Assembly (NCBI GenBank): GCA_023052935.1 | Contig: CM041295.1 | Span: 24,633,575-24,697,574, forward strand | DNA: 64,000 nt | Origin: Piezodorus guildinii | Taxonomy: Eukaryota; Arthropoda; Insecta; Hemiptera; Pentatomidae | Direction of reading: 5' to 3' | In this document: positions 31,973 through 42,683 of the stretch, one piece after another | Layout: every line of letters begins with the position of its first letter | Numbering within the stretch: the stretch's first letter is position 1 | Notes under the pieces: model-generated | Seen by the model: only the letters and a program-made list of their open reading frames with translations | Told to the model about the DNA's origin: nothing | Databases searched by the model: none | Program-made: the position numbers and the translations under genes

Positions 31973-32685
31973 ACTAATTATTTAATGATTAAATTAAATG
32001 AATACAAACCAGTTTCTTTCTTTTCTTTATTATAAGAACATTGTTATATTTTTATTTACTCAAGTGAAATACTACTTTTGTCCAAGAGAAAAACTTATTA
32101 TTTTCTTTCTTTATTTATTTTTTATTCAATAAAGGTTTAATTTATCACTTGTTAAGGTTTTACATAATTTTTTTATTATTTTAAAGATATGTATTCTTTA
32201 TTGGTATTTATATTTATTTAAAAAATATACACACTTAAAAATATGGCCAAATGAAATAAGGTTTAAAGAAAGTTTTATATTATTTATCGTTCCGGATGCT
32301 GTTTAAATAAATAAATCATATGTAATTCACTTAAAAACAACTTAATATTTGTTAAGTTTTTACATTTTCTGTCATGAACTTTGAACTTTTTAATCCTTTT
32401 ATGATATCAGGATAGGTGAAGTGGCCTTTGAACCAGTAATTCTCAGCCATCAAACATTGTTATTATTTCTCTATATTTTTAATAATTTTGACTTGAAAAA
32501 ATGAGGAATCATTTTTTTTATGAAATATATAGGTCTTTATTAATAATTTAATGATATAATATTTTAGTAACACTATTGAAAATGGGTACAAAGGGGAAAT
32601 AAAAAAAAAAATAAAAAAACGGCATAAGGAAACAAAAAATATTTATTATATCCAAATACTGTTATGTACAGCAAATAAAACACCA
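31973..32685. other. Convergent intergenic region, left arm
   Basis: About 700 bp of very AT-rich sequence between the ends of the two convergent genes, with AATAAA signals for both. Nothing else was seen. Confidence 0.5.
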
Positions 32686-33114
32686 TTAAATAAATGAAAT
32701 TTCATCTTTAAAACAAACTCTCCCTTTATATATTAATGATATCATCTCATTATTATTGTTGAAAGCTACAATCTCTTCATCCGACATCTTAAATCTTTTA
32801 GGAAGATATACTCTGATTGTATTATCATGATCCTTCAACGTGGCGACCAACGCTAACCCTAATTTGGTCTTAAGATGCTCCAATTCCGCTATGATGTATG
32901 GCCGCCCGATTTCAATATCCTTCAGTTTACACACTAAACGAGCGTCATCGTTTAAATGATTCAATAACTTTTTGAAGTCCCTCGCAGAACTAAAAATAGA
33001 GAAAAAAAACAAAACAGGTGTTTAGGATAAATATGGTAAGAAAAAAACTCTATTAAAAAAAAAAATAATAATAATGAGATATTATTAAAGTAATAAATAT
33101 ACTTACGAATTCAT
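32686..33114 (-). CDS. Small spliced gene, possible OB-fold ssDNA-binding protein (left copy)
   Basis: Two exons: 33114-33107 (ATGAATTC, 8 nt) and 32989-32686, joined across a 117-nt intron with GTAAGT and a pyrimidine-rich TTTTTAG. The spliced product is 103 aa starting MNSSARDFKKLL. The core (YIIAELEHLKTKLGLALVATL, then VYLPKRF and LIYKGR, each read from the sequence in short pieces) has the strand pattern and the KTK-G...LPKR signature that I recall from small proteins accompanying PolB-type transposons. OB-fold and DNA binding are inferred. It is transcribed outward from the centre. An unspliced reading from 33012 (MFFFSIF) crosses the acceptor and is unlikely. Confidence 0.6.
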
Positions 33115-33285
33115 GACGATTGATATGATGATGATGTAAAACAATATGCTACGATCGGATGCTAGAACGAAAATGAATCCCTAGGTACTCACTCGTCAAG
33201 GACTATTAGTTGTGTGCATGCACGCTAGTTGCGCATGCGCTAACCCCCCTCCCTTCTTCCCCCTCCACCAACCTCACTCCTACTC

Positions 33286-33382
33286 TTACCATCACTCGTC
33301 CAATTTCAAACAATCATTTTCACGATTGTCAATTCTCTGTCACTAATTAGGACATTATTTTTTGTTAATATTCATATTTGAT

Positions 33383-33421
<39 letters not shown>

Positions 33422-33901
33422 AAATTCAATAATTCATTAAGTTATTGAAAACATCAAGACTCTCATGTAGAATTAGATCGTGAAGGTTTTTATTCAGCAT
33501 ATCGCGATTAGGAAATCTTCCAGAAATATAAGTTGCTAAACATCAACGTATAAGCATTTGATGCTAATTGGAAATGTAATAACCACTGATTATCATGAAA
33601 CTGTTAGTAAAAATAAGATTTTCACCTGTGCCTGTACCTGCCCTTCCCCCCTTCTCCCTCTCCCCCCCTACCCTCCTCCCCCTCCCTCCTCCTCCCTGGC
33701 TCACCCGTGAAACGAACGCTAGTCGTCTACATGAACACATTAGTTGTATATTTTAAGGATTTTTTTTTTTTTTATATTTATATTTCAGGACGATATCAGC
33801 CGGTCGTGGAAGTTAGAGTTAGTTATGGGTGATGGGAGATGGTCAAAAGTGGTTAAGGATGGTCAGGGATAGAGAGAGAGAGGTTCAGATATCGGGAGAA
33901 A
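33286..33901. other. Unique centre of the palindrome
   Basis: About 616 bp not shared between arms, between the divergent starts of the two small spliced genes. It holds a CT microsatellite (33385-33420), a pyrimidine-rich run (33630-33705) and a purine-rich run (33825-33905). A GCGCATGCGC palindrome lies just inside each arm (33230 and 33950). No ORF. Confidence 0.7.
33385..33420. repeat. (CT)n microsatellite
   Basis: About 18 uninterrupted CT units in the centre of the palindromic element. Confidence 0.95.
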
Positions 33902-34072
33902 GAGTAGGAGTGAGGTTGGTGGAGGGGGAAGAAGGGAGGGGGGTTAGCGCATGCGCAACTAGCGTGCATGCACACAACTAATAGTCCTTGACGAGTGAGT
34001 ACCTAGGGATTCATTTTCGTTCTAGCATCCGATCGTAGCATATTGTTTTACATCATCATCATATCAATCGTC

Positions 34073-34501
34073 ATGAATTCGTAAGTATATTTATTACTTT
34101 AATAATATCTCATTATTATTATTTTTTTTTTTAATAGAGTTTTTTTCTTACCATATTTATCCTAAACACCTGTTTTGTTTTTTTTCTCTATTTTTAGTTC
34201 TGCGAGGGACTTCAAAAAGTTATTGAATCATTTAAACGATGACGCTCGTTTAGTGTGTAAACTGAAGGATATTGAAATCGGGCGGCCATACATCATAGCG
34301 GAATTGGAGCATCTTAAGACCAAATTAGGGTTAGCGTTGGTCGCCACGTTGAAGGATCATGATAATACAATCAGAGTATATCTTCCTAAAAGATTTAAGA
34401 TGTCGGATGAAGAGATTGTAGCTTTCAACAATAATAATGAGATGATATCATTAATATATAAAGGGAGAGTTTGTTTTAAAGATGAAATTTCATTTATTTA
34501 A
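34073..34501 (+). CDS. Small spliced gene, possible OB-fold ssDNA-binding protein (right copy)
   Basis: Exons 34073-34080 and 34198-34501, intron 34081-34197 (GTAAGT...TTTTTAG). The product is 103 aa and identical to the left copy. AATAAA at 34540-34545 provides a polyadenylation signal 39 bp after the stop. The 8-nt first exon ends in phase 2 and the second exon restores the frame exactly, which supports the splice model. Function is uncertain as for the left copy. Confidence 0.6.
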
Positions 34502-35214
34502 TGGTGTTTTATTTGCTGTACATAACAGTATTTGGATATAATAAATATTTTTTGTTTCCTTATGCCGTTTTTTTATTTTTTTTTTTATTTCCCCTTTGTA
34601 CCCATTTTCAATAGTGTTACTAAAATATTATATCATTAAATTATTAATAAAGACCTATATATTTCATAAAAAAAATGATTCCTCATTTTTTCAAGTCAAA
34701 ATTATTAAAAATATAGAGAAATAATAACAATGTTTGATGGCTGAGAATTACTGGTTCAAAGGCCACTTCACCTATCCTGATATCATAAAAGGATTAAAAA
34801 GTTCAAAGTTCATGACAGAAAATGTAAAAACTTAACAAATATTAAGTTGTTTTATAGTGAATTACATATGATTTATTTATTTAAACAGCATCCGGAACGA
34901 TAAATAATATAAAACTTTCTTTAAACCTTATTTCATTTGGCCATATTTTTAAGTGTGTATATTTTTTAAATAAATATAAATACCAATAAAGAATACATAT
35001 CTTTAAAATAATAAAAAAATTATGTAAAACCTTAACAAGTGATAAATTAAACCTTTATTGAATAAAAAATAAATAAAGAAAGAAAATAATAAGTTTTTCT
35101 CTTGGACAAAAGTAGTATTTCACTTGAGTAAATAAAAATATAACAATGTTCTTATAATAAAGAAAAGAAAGAAACTGGTTTGTATTCATTTAATTTAATC
35201 ATTAAATAATTAGT
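34502..35214. other. Convergent intergenic region, right arm
   Basis: The mirror of 31973-32685. AT-rich, with only polyadenylation signals seen. Confidence 0.5.
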
Positions 35215-35856
35215 TTATTTATCATGACTTGAGGCACCTAGAGGCCTAAATCGATTCACTCTTAGAAGAAGTCCGTCTAGACTTTTAAGGAACCAACCGC
35301 TCCCCTTTATTGTCATATCCTCCATCTCGGTAGCTATTTTCGAGTAGCTTCCACTGAGACTGTTCAAGACCGAAGAACTTTCGGATATTGTTATGTTTTT
35401 GGTTTTAAACGCCCTATCGCACGTCTCCCCACTAATATTTTCATAAGTGGCCTCTAGAACTAGATTGAATTTTAGAGGAGCATCTGATTCCGCCAAAAAT
35501 TCTGTAATTAATCGATATAATGTTTCAGTCTGATGGCAGAGAAATTCCACAGCATCAATTGGTTCAGAACATGGAAGGTAAAAAGTCTGAATATCCCCTC
35601 CAAACGCTGTCTCGATTTCAAATAAAGGCCCTATAGCCATTTCCAACCGCCTTCGTTTCGTCATGACAAGGGGAGTTTCTCTCTGACAACGACGTAAATG
35701 ATTCATGAGTTGGTTTAGAGACGAAAAAATCTCGCCGCAAGAAACACATGTACGCCGTTTCTGAGTTGTCAAGCATGACTTTTCGTGACGTAGTTTGCTA
35801 TTTTTTCGGCTGAAATTTCTATCACAATATCCACACTTATTGTTACCTGATGCCAT
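35215..35856 (-). CDS. Zinc-finger protein resembling PolB N-terminal region (right copy)
   Basis: 213 aa, identical in translation to 31331-31972, with the same early stop after GASSHDK. Because both arms share the stop, truncation happened before the arms were formed, or the short protein is the functional form. It is transcribed towards the centre from a TATAAATA at 36195-36188. Confidence 0.7.
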   Translation of the reverse strand: MASGNNKCGYCDRNFSRKNSKLRHEKSCLTTQKRRTCVSCGEIFSSLNQLMNHLRRCQRETPLVMTKRRRLEMAIGPLFEIETAFGGDIQTFYLPCSEPIDAVEFLCHQTETLYRLITEFLAESDAPLKFNLVLEATYENISGETCDRAFKTKNITISESSSVLNSLSGSYSKIATEMEDMTIKGSGWFLKSLDGLLLRVNRFRPLGASSHDK

Positions 35857-36187
35857 TATTGAAAACGAATGATAAAAAAAAAAAAAAAAAATTAAATGCG
35901 ATATAATTAATAAACTTAAAAATAAATGAAATAATCAAAATATTAATCGTAAAAAAAAAAAAACAAATAGCAAATAATAAATGAATAAATTTCTTCTAAA
36001 AATAAGAAAGATAAATTAGAAAATCCGAAGGGTAAAAGAAAAATGGAAAATAGTTGAAAAACTTATAATGATCTACAATTTAAAGCCAAAATGAAAAACA
36101 GTTCAATAAAACAGTACTGACACGTTTAAAATTATCTTTCAAGAGGCTGTAAAAGAGAATGGGAAAGAGGCCTAGAAAACCATCCCT

Positions 36188-36195
36188 ATTTATAG
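36188..36195 (-). promoter_or_regulatory. TATA box of right zinc-finger gene
   Basis: The mirror of 30992-30999, TATAAATA on the minus strand. Confidence 0.5.
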
Positions 36196-38559
36196 TCTCC
36201 TTTGTTTACAAAATTTAGGAATTATCTGTTCAAAATCCAAGGCTTAAAGGATTAGGAGGTGTGTACCGATGTTGGGATGAAAAGGAGTGGGGGAAGGCCA
36301 AAGCTTTCCGAGTATGAGGGTAATCCAGATCTGGGTAGACCATAGTTGTTGATTAAAATTAAGTAATCGTCCGGACAGGTAAATAACCGTCTGAGATGGC
36401 GCAAAAACAATTGTAAATGCTGAAAATATTATGTATAAAAAATAAATTTCCGACCGTAATAGGTCGAAAATGAAGTTTTATATCATTGTGTATATAAATA
36501 TTTATGCTTCAAACATGGTGGCGCCATAAAACAAAATGGCGGTTGGGCACACTCAGCCTCTACAAAACATTATTGGGAAGATAACATATACAATCCCAAA
36601 GGAATAGGAGCTGCACCCTGTTGGACATATTACAAAATAGAGTGGGTGCTGCGCTCTTGCGGATATTTTATAAGGTAATGTATGTTCTGCGACTAAGTTA
36701 GGAGACAATTAAATTAAATAAGAAAGGTATAGAAATATTACCGAAAATTATACTATTGAACATGCTACTAAATTTTCATTTATTGAGAAGGTTATGTAAC
36801 AGTTAGGAAGGCTTAAAAAAAAAAGAAAAAAGAAAGTAAACTTGACAATGGGTCCGCGATTATCATCAGAACTAAGCGGGAGGAACTTTCGGATATTTAA
36901 ATTATAAGTACAATGAGTAAGCTAGCGAGTACCATCGGAACTAGCCGGGAGGAACTTTTGCATGCGTAAAATATAAGCACAATGAGTAGGTTACCAAGTG
37001 CCATCGGACTTCGCCGGGTGAAACTTTCAGATGCTTAAAATAGAGTACCGATTAGAGTTGGGTATGAATGATAAGGGACAGGGTCCAAAGGTCACGTGAT
37101 TAAAAAGGGAATGGTAGGTTAGTTAAGTTTAGGTAGAAATGTTGATTGAATTTTTATAATTACAATAAGTAGGTTAGCGATGACCATCGGACCTAGCCGG
37201 AAGGAACTTTCAAATTCATAAAATGGAGCAATTTGATTAGCTGATTAGAAAAAGGCATGAACAATAAGGGGATGTGTTCATAGGTCACGTGATTAATAAT
37301 GGGCGTCGTATACTAGTTAAAGTTAGATACAGGTGTTTATTGAAATTTTCTGTCATAACGTACTATTTTTATTATGTTTTTAAAGATTAAAAATTCAAAA
37401 TCAAAGAGCTGAAGGCTCAATATTGAACTGAAAAAGGTTCTAAACTTTGATTACTTAACGACTATATAATGATGCGATAAACTCGTGTAATACGAAATAA
37501 TTACGATGTAGTGTATCATTATTCACGGCTATATTATTGATAATACCTTAGCAAGAGATAACACTAGTTAGTTGTTTTTTCGATAGAATAAACGATATCA
37601 TTGTTTATTTCTTTCGGAAGGATTAGAGATTGTCCAACTAGGTGAGGTAGAAGACCGAAGCCGGCCGAGACGAACTCTTCCGAAAACATCGCGAAATAGC
37701 AATTCTAAAGCAGAATTGTTAATGATAAGTAAATAATACATAGAAAAGGTAAAAAATGGTCTAAGAAGTTGAGAAAACAATTAAAACGGTTGAAAAAATA
37801 TATAAAAAAATTATATTCGCCTACCGAAATAGGTACAAGTTTTATATTATTATATATTTATACTTTCAGCAATTATTAGAACAAAGTTGATATTTACGTC
37901 TTAAATTTATCTTGTTTACGATTAAATCTTTTTACTATACTAAGAGATAAAACGTACAAAATCCGCATTATATTTATATATATACTTAAGAGGGTAATGG
38001 TTCAAAGTCTCAGAGCTTAAGGAATATTTATACTTTAAGCAATTATCAGTACGAAGTTGATATTGACGTCTTAAATTTATCTTTTTTACGATTAAATCTT
38101 TAGGGATTTACTATACTAAGACATGAAACGTACAAGGTCCGCATTATATTTATATATATATAATAATGCTTCAAAGTCTCAGAGCTTGAATATCGCTATT
38201 TAAATAGTAGGATTAAGAATCAAAGATCAAAGCTATATAGGATTAAAAATCATTACACATAGGAAGATAATAGACCGTAGTCCTAGAGCTTAAGGAACCT
38301 TTTATCGCTATTTAAATATTAGGATTAAGGATCAAAGTTCAAAGCTGTACAGGATTAAGAAGCCGTATAACGATGTTTTTATTAAAGGCATTAAGAAGGT
38401 TCAAAGTCCATGTTTACGTTTAAGCTTAAGGAAATTTTTATCGCTACTTAAAATGTAGGATTAAAGATCAAAGTTCAAAGCTGTATAGGATTAAGAAGCC
38501 CTATAACGATGTTTATATTAAAGGCATTAGGAAGGTTCAAAGTCCATGTTTACGTTTCA

Positions 38560-39520
38560 CTTACCTGCATGTTTAAACATGATTCAAACCTGTTTGTACT
38601 TGCACAAATCTGTTTCTACATGATTCGACATGTCGCTGCATGCTCGAACAGGTTTACATTATTTAAATGGTGACGTCATAAAAACAAAAGGGCGTCCGGG
38701 TAGACTCATGCTTTATAAATACTAAACACGCTCAAAACGTAGGGAAAAGAAAATGGACGCAGGGTAGACTCATGCTTTATAAAGACTTAATACGCTCAAA
38801 ACGTAGGGAAAAGAAAATGGACGCCAGGTAGACTCATGCTTTATAAACTCTCAAGTTAGGCACTCTGATTGGTTAACTAATGAAGGAGTGGGGGGGAGCA
38901 AAATGTAAACAATGAGAAGGTTATGTAACAGTAAGGGAGGTTTAAAAAAATGTAAACAATAGTAAGGTTATGTCACAGTTTGAAAGGTTTCGTAAAAGCA
39001 CACATTACAATTTGACCATCGGACCTAGCCGGGAGGAACTCTCAAGTTAGGTACTCTGATAAGGTTAACTAATGCAGGAGTGGGGGGAGCAAAATGGCGG
39101 AAGGGTAGACTCATGCTTTGTAAATATTAATGCCATCAAACAAAATGGCGGAAGGGTAGACTCATGCTTTATAAATACTAAATTAGCCCAAAACGTAGGG
39201 AAAAGAAAATGGCCGTCGGGTAGACTCATGCTTTGTAAACTGTGACGTCATAAAACAAAATGGCGGACGGGTAGACTCATGCTTTATAAAGACTAAATTA
39301 GCCCAAAACGCAGGGAAAAGAAAATGGACGTCGGGTAGACTCATGCTTTGTAAAGACTTAATACCCTCAAACAGGGGTCACGTGATCAAAAAGGGGCGTG
39401 GCTTAGTGGTTTAGGTTAGGTTGATGATGGGTCACGTGACTAAAAAGGGGCGTGGCTTAGTGGTTTAGGTTAGGTCGATGGCGCGAACCATAGTAGTTAA
39501 GGTTAGGTCGTGATGACGTC
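38560..39520. repeat. Module array, right arm
   Basis: About eight copies of the inverse module GGGTAGACTCATGCTTTATA/GTAAA preceded by AAAATGGCGG- or AAAATGGACG-type words, plus GGTCACGTGA and TGACGTCA sites. Order and copy number differ from the left array (27670-28520), which accounts for the unequal arm lengths. Confidence 0.6.
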
Positions 39521-39591
39521 ATAGGTGGTTAAGAGTGGTAGGGGAGGGGATGGAGGAATCGGTGCACCAGCTCGCCTGTTTCTTATCTACT

Positions 39592-40086
39592 CTACCAAAC
39601 AGTTAAAGGACTCTCAGCGCAACTAAATGAAAGTGCATCTACCATTTCCAGACATTTAAAGTGTATTGGGAAAGTAAAAAAGCTCGATACATGGGTACCT
39701 CATGATCTCACTGAGCGGCAGCAAGACCCTATGTTTCAATACATACCGTGCAAAAATTGAAAGAACTGGGCTACGAAGTTCTTCCGCACCCACCATATTC
39801 TCCCGACTTGTCTCCAACAGATAACCGCCTGTTCAGGAATTTAGATAACTTCGTCAAAGGAAAACTTTCTGAAAATGACGATCAAGTGAAAAGTGCGTTT
39901 TCAGATTTTGTTTTACTTCAAAGCTCAGAGTTTTTTAGTTCTGGGATAAAAAAGTTGGTGTCACGTTGGGAAAAATGTGTAGAAAAAGAAGGTAAATACT
40001 TCGAATAAAATTATCTTGTTTTCATATCGTATTTTTAATAAAAATCCTTTACCTTGAAAACGGACGTTTCATGTGACACAACCCAA
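39592..40086 (+). mobile_element. mariner deletion derivative, right part
   Basis: It resumes the mariner after the 6-bp duplication. The transposase helix-turn-helix end (STISRHLKCIGKVKKLDTWV) runs into the codons MFQYIPCKN and then, in another frame, ELGYEVLPHPPYSPDLSPTD to the C-terminus (39748-40008). The whole catalytic middle with the first two acidic residues is deleted; the YSPDLSPTD block keeps the third. The 3' TIR (AAACGGACGTTTCATGTGAC, ACAACCCAA) ends at 40086, followed by TA. Confidence 0.85.
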
Positions 40087-40461
40087 TACTATAGGACATT
40101 TTTTATGTCCAATATTTTACGGCCTTGATTCAATTAAAAATGTTCCTTCAAAATCGTTGTACACTTGTCAAATCCTCTTATAGAGCTTTTTGTCAATAAT
40201 TTAGCAATATAATTGTTGAAGGATATCAAATTTAATAAATAAGAATATCTAATTATTAATCATGAATATGAGTGTTGATTTTACAATTGAAATTCCTTCA
40301 CACATTTTTCAGTTAATAATAATTAATAAACGATGTAAATTTGATATAGACATTATCTTAACAAGTAATCTTACTCAAATATTTATGAACAACTCCACAA
40401 ACACTGTGGTTCACTCGTGGCCAAAAGCAAATATCTGATCGAGAAGTGATGATTTCAGCAA
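40087..40461. other. No recognised feature
   Basis: AT-rich DNA. TACGGCCTTGATTCAATTAA near 40115 recurs at 26772. No ORF. Confidence 0.35.
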
Positions 40462-41180
40462 TCGAGACGTTGGTTTCCAAAAGGTACTATGCCCACTTAA
40501 GACAATTTTACGAGAAACGCAAAAATCTGTCATTTATTTGTTATAGGACCAATTTACGTGATTCTTTTTTTTATTAAAATCTAAAGTTGACTTATAAGCG
40601 TGTTACCAACTCATTTTTCCAAATTATTGCTCTTTTCCTATAAATTTTAAACAATATAATATGGATATAGTACTTTTTGGAAATAATTAAAAGAGATATA
40701 GTACTTTTTGGAAGAATATAACGCGAGATAAGTTGGTAACAGTCACTATAACCTTCCTAATACATCATTACCTATAACTAACGTCTTTATATCGTTAATT
40801 ACTAAGTTATGTATATTTACTTATTCTCTCTCTGAGAAATGTCTTTCTTTGTTGGTTAATTAAATTGTCTATTCTTCATAAATAAAGTAAATATTTAAAT
40901 GAAAATTTATTTATTTATGGCACTATAATAAGAAAGTATGTAATTATGAAGTTTGTTTTGAACTTGTATTTACTATTTGTGTGAATTTAGCAACTTTATC
41001 TATTATTATTAACTACGTTTAAACAATATTTAACTATAGAGTTTGATAAATAAATAACATCTGAGCTTTTATTTTGTATTAAAAAATCAAAAAAATCTAC
41101 TATTAAGTTAGATCAGAAACGGATTTTCTTCTCATATTTAGTAAGTTCGTGGAATGCTAATTCCAAGTTTAAGCTTCAGT
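40462..41180 (+). mobile_element. Family X TIR element, 5' half
   Basis: It starts GAGACGTTGGTTTCCAAAAG and then follows the full-length copy at 52991-54265 up to GCTAATTCCAA, where it is cut. GTACTTTTTGGAA words are repeated inside. It is the inverse of 44370-45052. No coding region. Confidence 0.7.
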
Positions 41181-41272
41181 TCTATGGGATGGAATATAAA
41201 GGTCGGAGTGGCGCGATCTTGTTTTCAGAAGTACATATTAAAAAAAATCTACTTACTAGAAGAACCTTTTTA
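41181..41272. repeat. Flank shared by two mariner copies
   Basis: This 92-bp stretch (AAGCTTCAGTTCTATGGGAT onward) also flanks the copy at 45053-45774, so the mariner and its flank were duplicated together, in inverted orientation. Confidence 0.5.
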
Positions 41273-41943
41273 TTGGGTGGTTTCACATGAAATGTCCGTT
41301 TTATAGTTTCTGAAATACATTTGTAGTAAACAGTTACTAATCCTCTACCTTTGTATTATAAACATTAGCTTCCCAATCAATTACCCACTTTTTAGTATAC
41401 CTCCAAATATGAACATGGAAACACGCGATTTTCGAGTAATATTTTTGTACGCGTTTAAACTCGGCCATTCAGCAGCTGAGGCCGCTAGAAATATTTGCAA
41501 GGCGTTTGGGGAAGGGAGTGTTAATGAACGGACTATTCGCCGTTGGTTGCTAAGCTTTCAGTTGGGGATACCGACTTCGAAAACTTGCCCCGAGGAAGAC
41601 CTCCGTCCGTAATAGACACCGATGTCACAAACATACAGTAGAAGGAAACCCCTACCAAACAGTTAAAGGACTCTCAGCACAACTAAATGAAAGTGCATCT
41701 ACCATTTCCAGACATTTAAAGTGTATTGGGAAAGTAAAAAAGCTCGATACATGGGTACCTCATGATCTCACTGAGCGGCAGCAAGACCCTATGTTTCAAT
41801 ACATACCGTGCAAAAATTGAAAGAACTGGGCTACGAAGTTCTTCGCACCCACCATATTCTCCCGACTTGTCTCCAACAGATAACCGCCTGTTCAGGAATT
41901 TAGACAACTTCGTCAAAGGAAAACTTTTTGAAAATGATGATCA
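41273..41943 (+). mobile_element. mariner deletion derivative 2
   Basis: The 5' TIR TTGGGTGGTTTCACATGAAA follows a TA. The ATG at 41409 (MNMETRDFRVIFLYAFKLG) opens a frame that stops at 41610 (one frameshift compared with the DNA-binding domain). The same catalytic deletion as in 27221/39592 is present. It is cut within the C-terminal coding part at 41943, with no 3' TIR. It supplies an empty site for the palindromic element (CCCCTACCAAACAG). Confidence 0.82.
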
Positions 41944-42635
41944 ATGCTCATGTATATATAGACATAAAGTAAGAAACATTAAAATATGAAATAATGTGGG
42001 TAAATATACTAACAAGCTCTTTATGAGTAAATGTATGATGGAAAAGTTGCGATTTCGCTGAGAGAATATCGCTTATACATGTAAGGATTTTAATACTCAG
42101 ACTGAATGTTGATGACAACGCTTCTTTAAGCGATTACTCTAGATAATAATTGCTATTTAAATAATATTTAATTTAGAATAAATGTTCGATAAATAATGTA
42201 ATTATTTTATATTTTTCCAACTTATATAAATTTAAATTGATTTAAGTGATTGTCGTATGTCGAGCGCACCATTTATAAAAATTATATAATTAAATTTTCC
42301 TGCATCTTTTTATTTCTTCACATTTTTACTCTATACATTTTATATATATATACATTTAATTAAATGTAAGTATTATTAACATAGTTAATCTTTGGTTTGT
42401 CAGAGCAAACAAACTCCTTTTAATTCCACATGTTTATCTAAATGGATGACCGTATTAAATAATTAGGACACGCTGTCAATTGTACAATATTATGATTTGC
42501 GTAAGATTACGTGAACAATATTTTTACAAGATTAGCCTAATCTTGAGGAGATAAGAAACTGGTTTATTTTTAATGTGATAATGGTGTTTATAGGTGTTGA
42601 TTAAATAAACAATGTATGACCATGGTTTCTTTATA

Positions 42636-42683
<48 letters not shown>

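Larger units (their letters stand above)
27452..33285. repeat. Left arm of the palindromic element
   Basis: Mirrors 33902-39591 with few substitutions; the three ORFs are translated identically in both arms. From outside in: terminal repeat, module array (27670-28520), AT-rich sequence, further GGCTAGGTCCGATGG modules (29980-30330), the zinc-finger gene and the small spliced gene in convergent orientation. Confidence 0.85.
27452..39591. mobile_element. Giant palindromic Polinton-like element, 12.14 kb
   Basis: The element begins AGTAGATAAGAAACAGG and ends with the inverse, CCTGTTTCTTATCTACT. It is flanked by a perfect 6-bp duplication (CTACCA at 27446-27451 and 39592-39597) within a mariner whose uninterrupted relatives at 41640 and 45390 show the empty site. 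AG...CT termini and 6-bp duplications are known features of Polinton/Maverick elements. Almost the entire element is one inverted repeat: the left arm spans about 27452-33285 and the right arm about 33902-39591, with a 616-bp unique centre. Inner positions mirror at a coordinate sum of 67187 and outer ends at 67043, so the left arm is 144 bp longer. Each arm carries two genes. No capsid, integrase, ATPase, protease or full polymerase is present. Confidence 0.82.
33902..39591. repeat. Right arm of the palindromic element
   Basis: The inverse of 27452-33285. Small differences, such as base changes near 36283 and 34855 and a net 144-bp shortage in the outer module zone, show that the two arms are separate sequences and not an exact technical copy. 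Confidence 0.85.
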
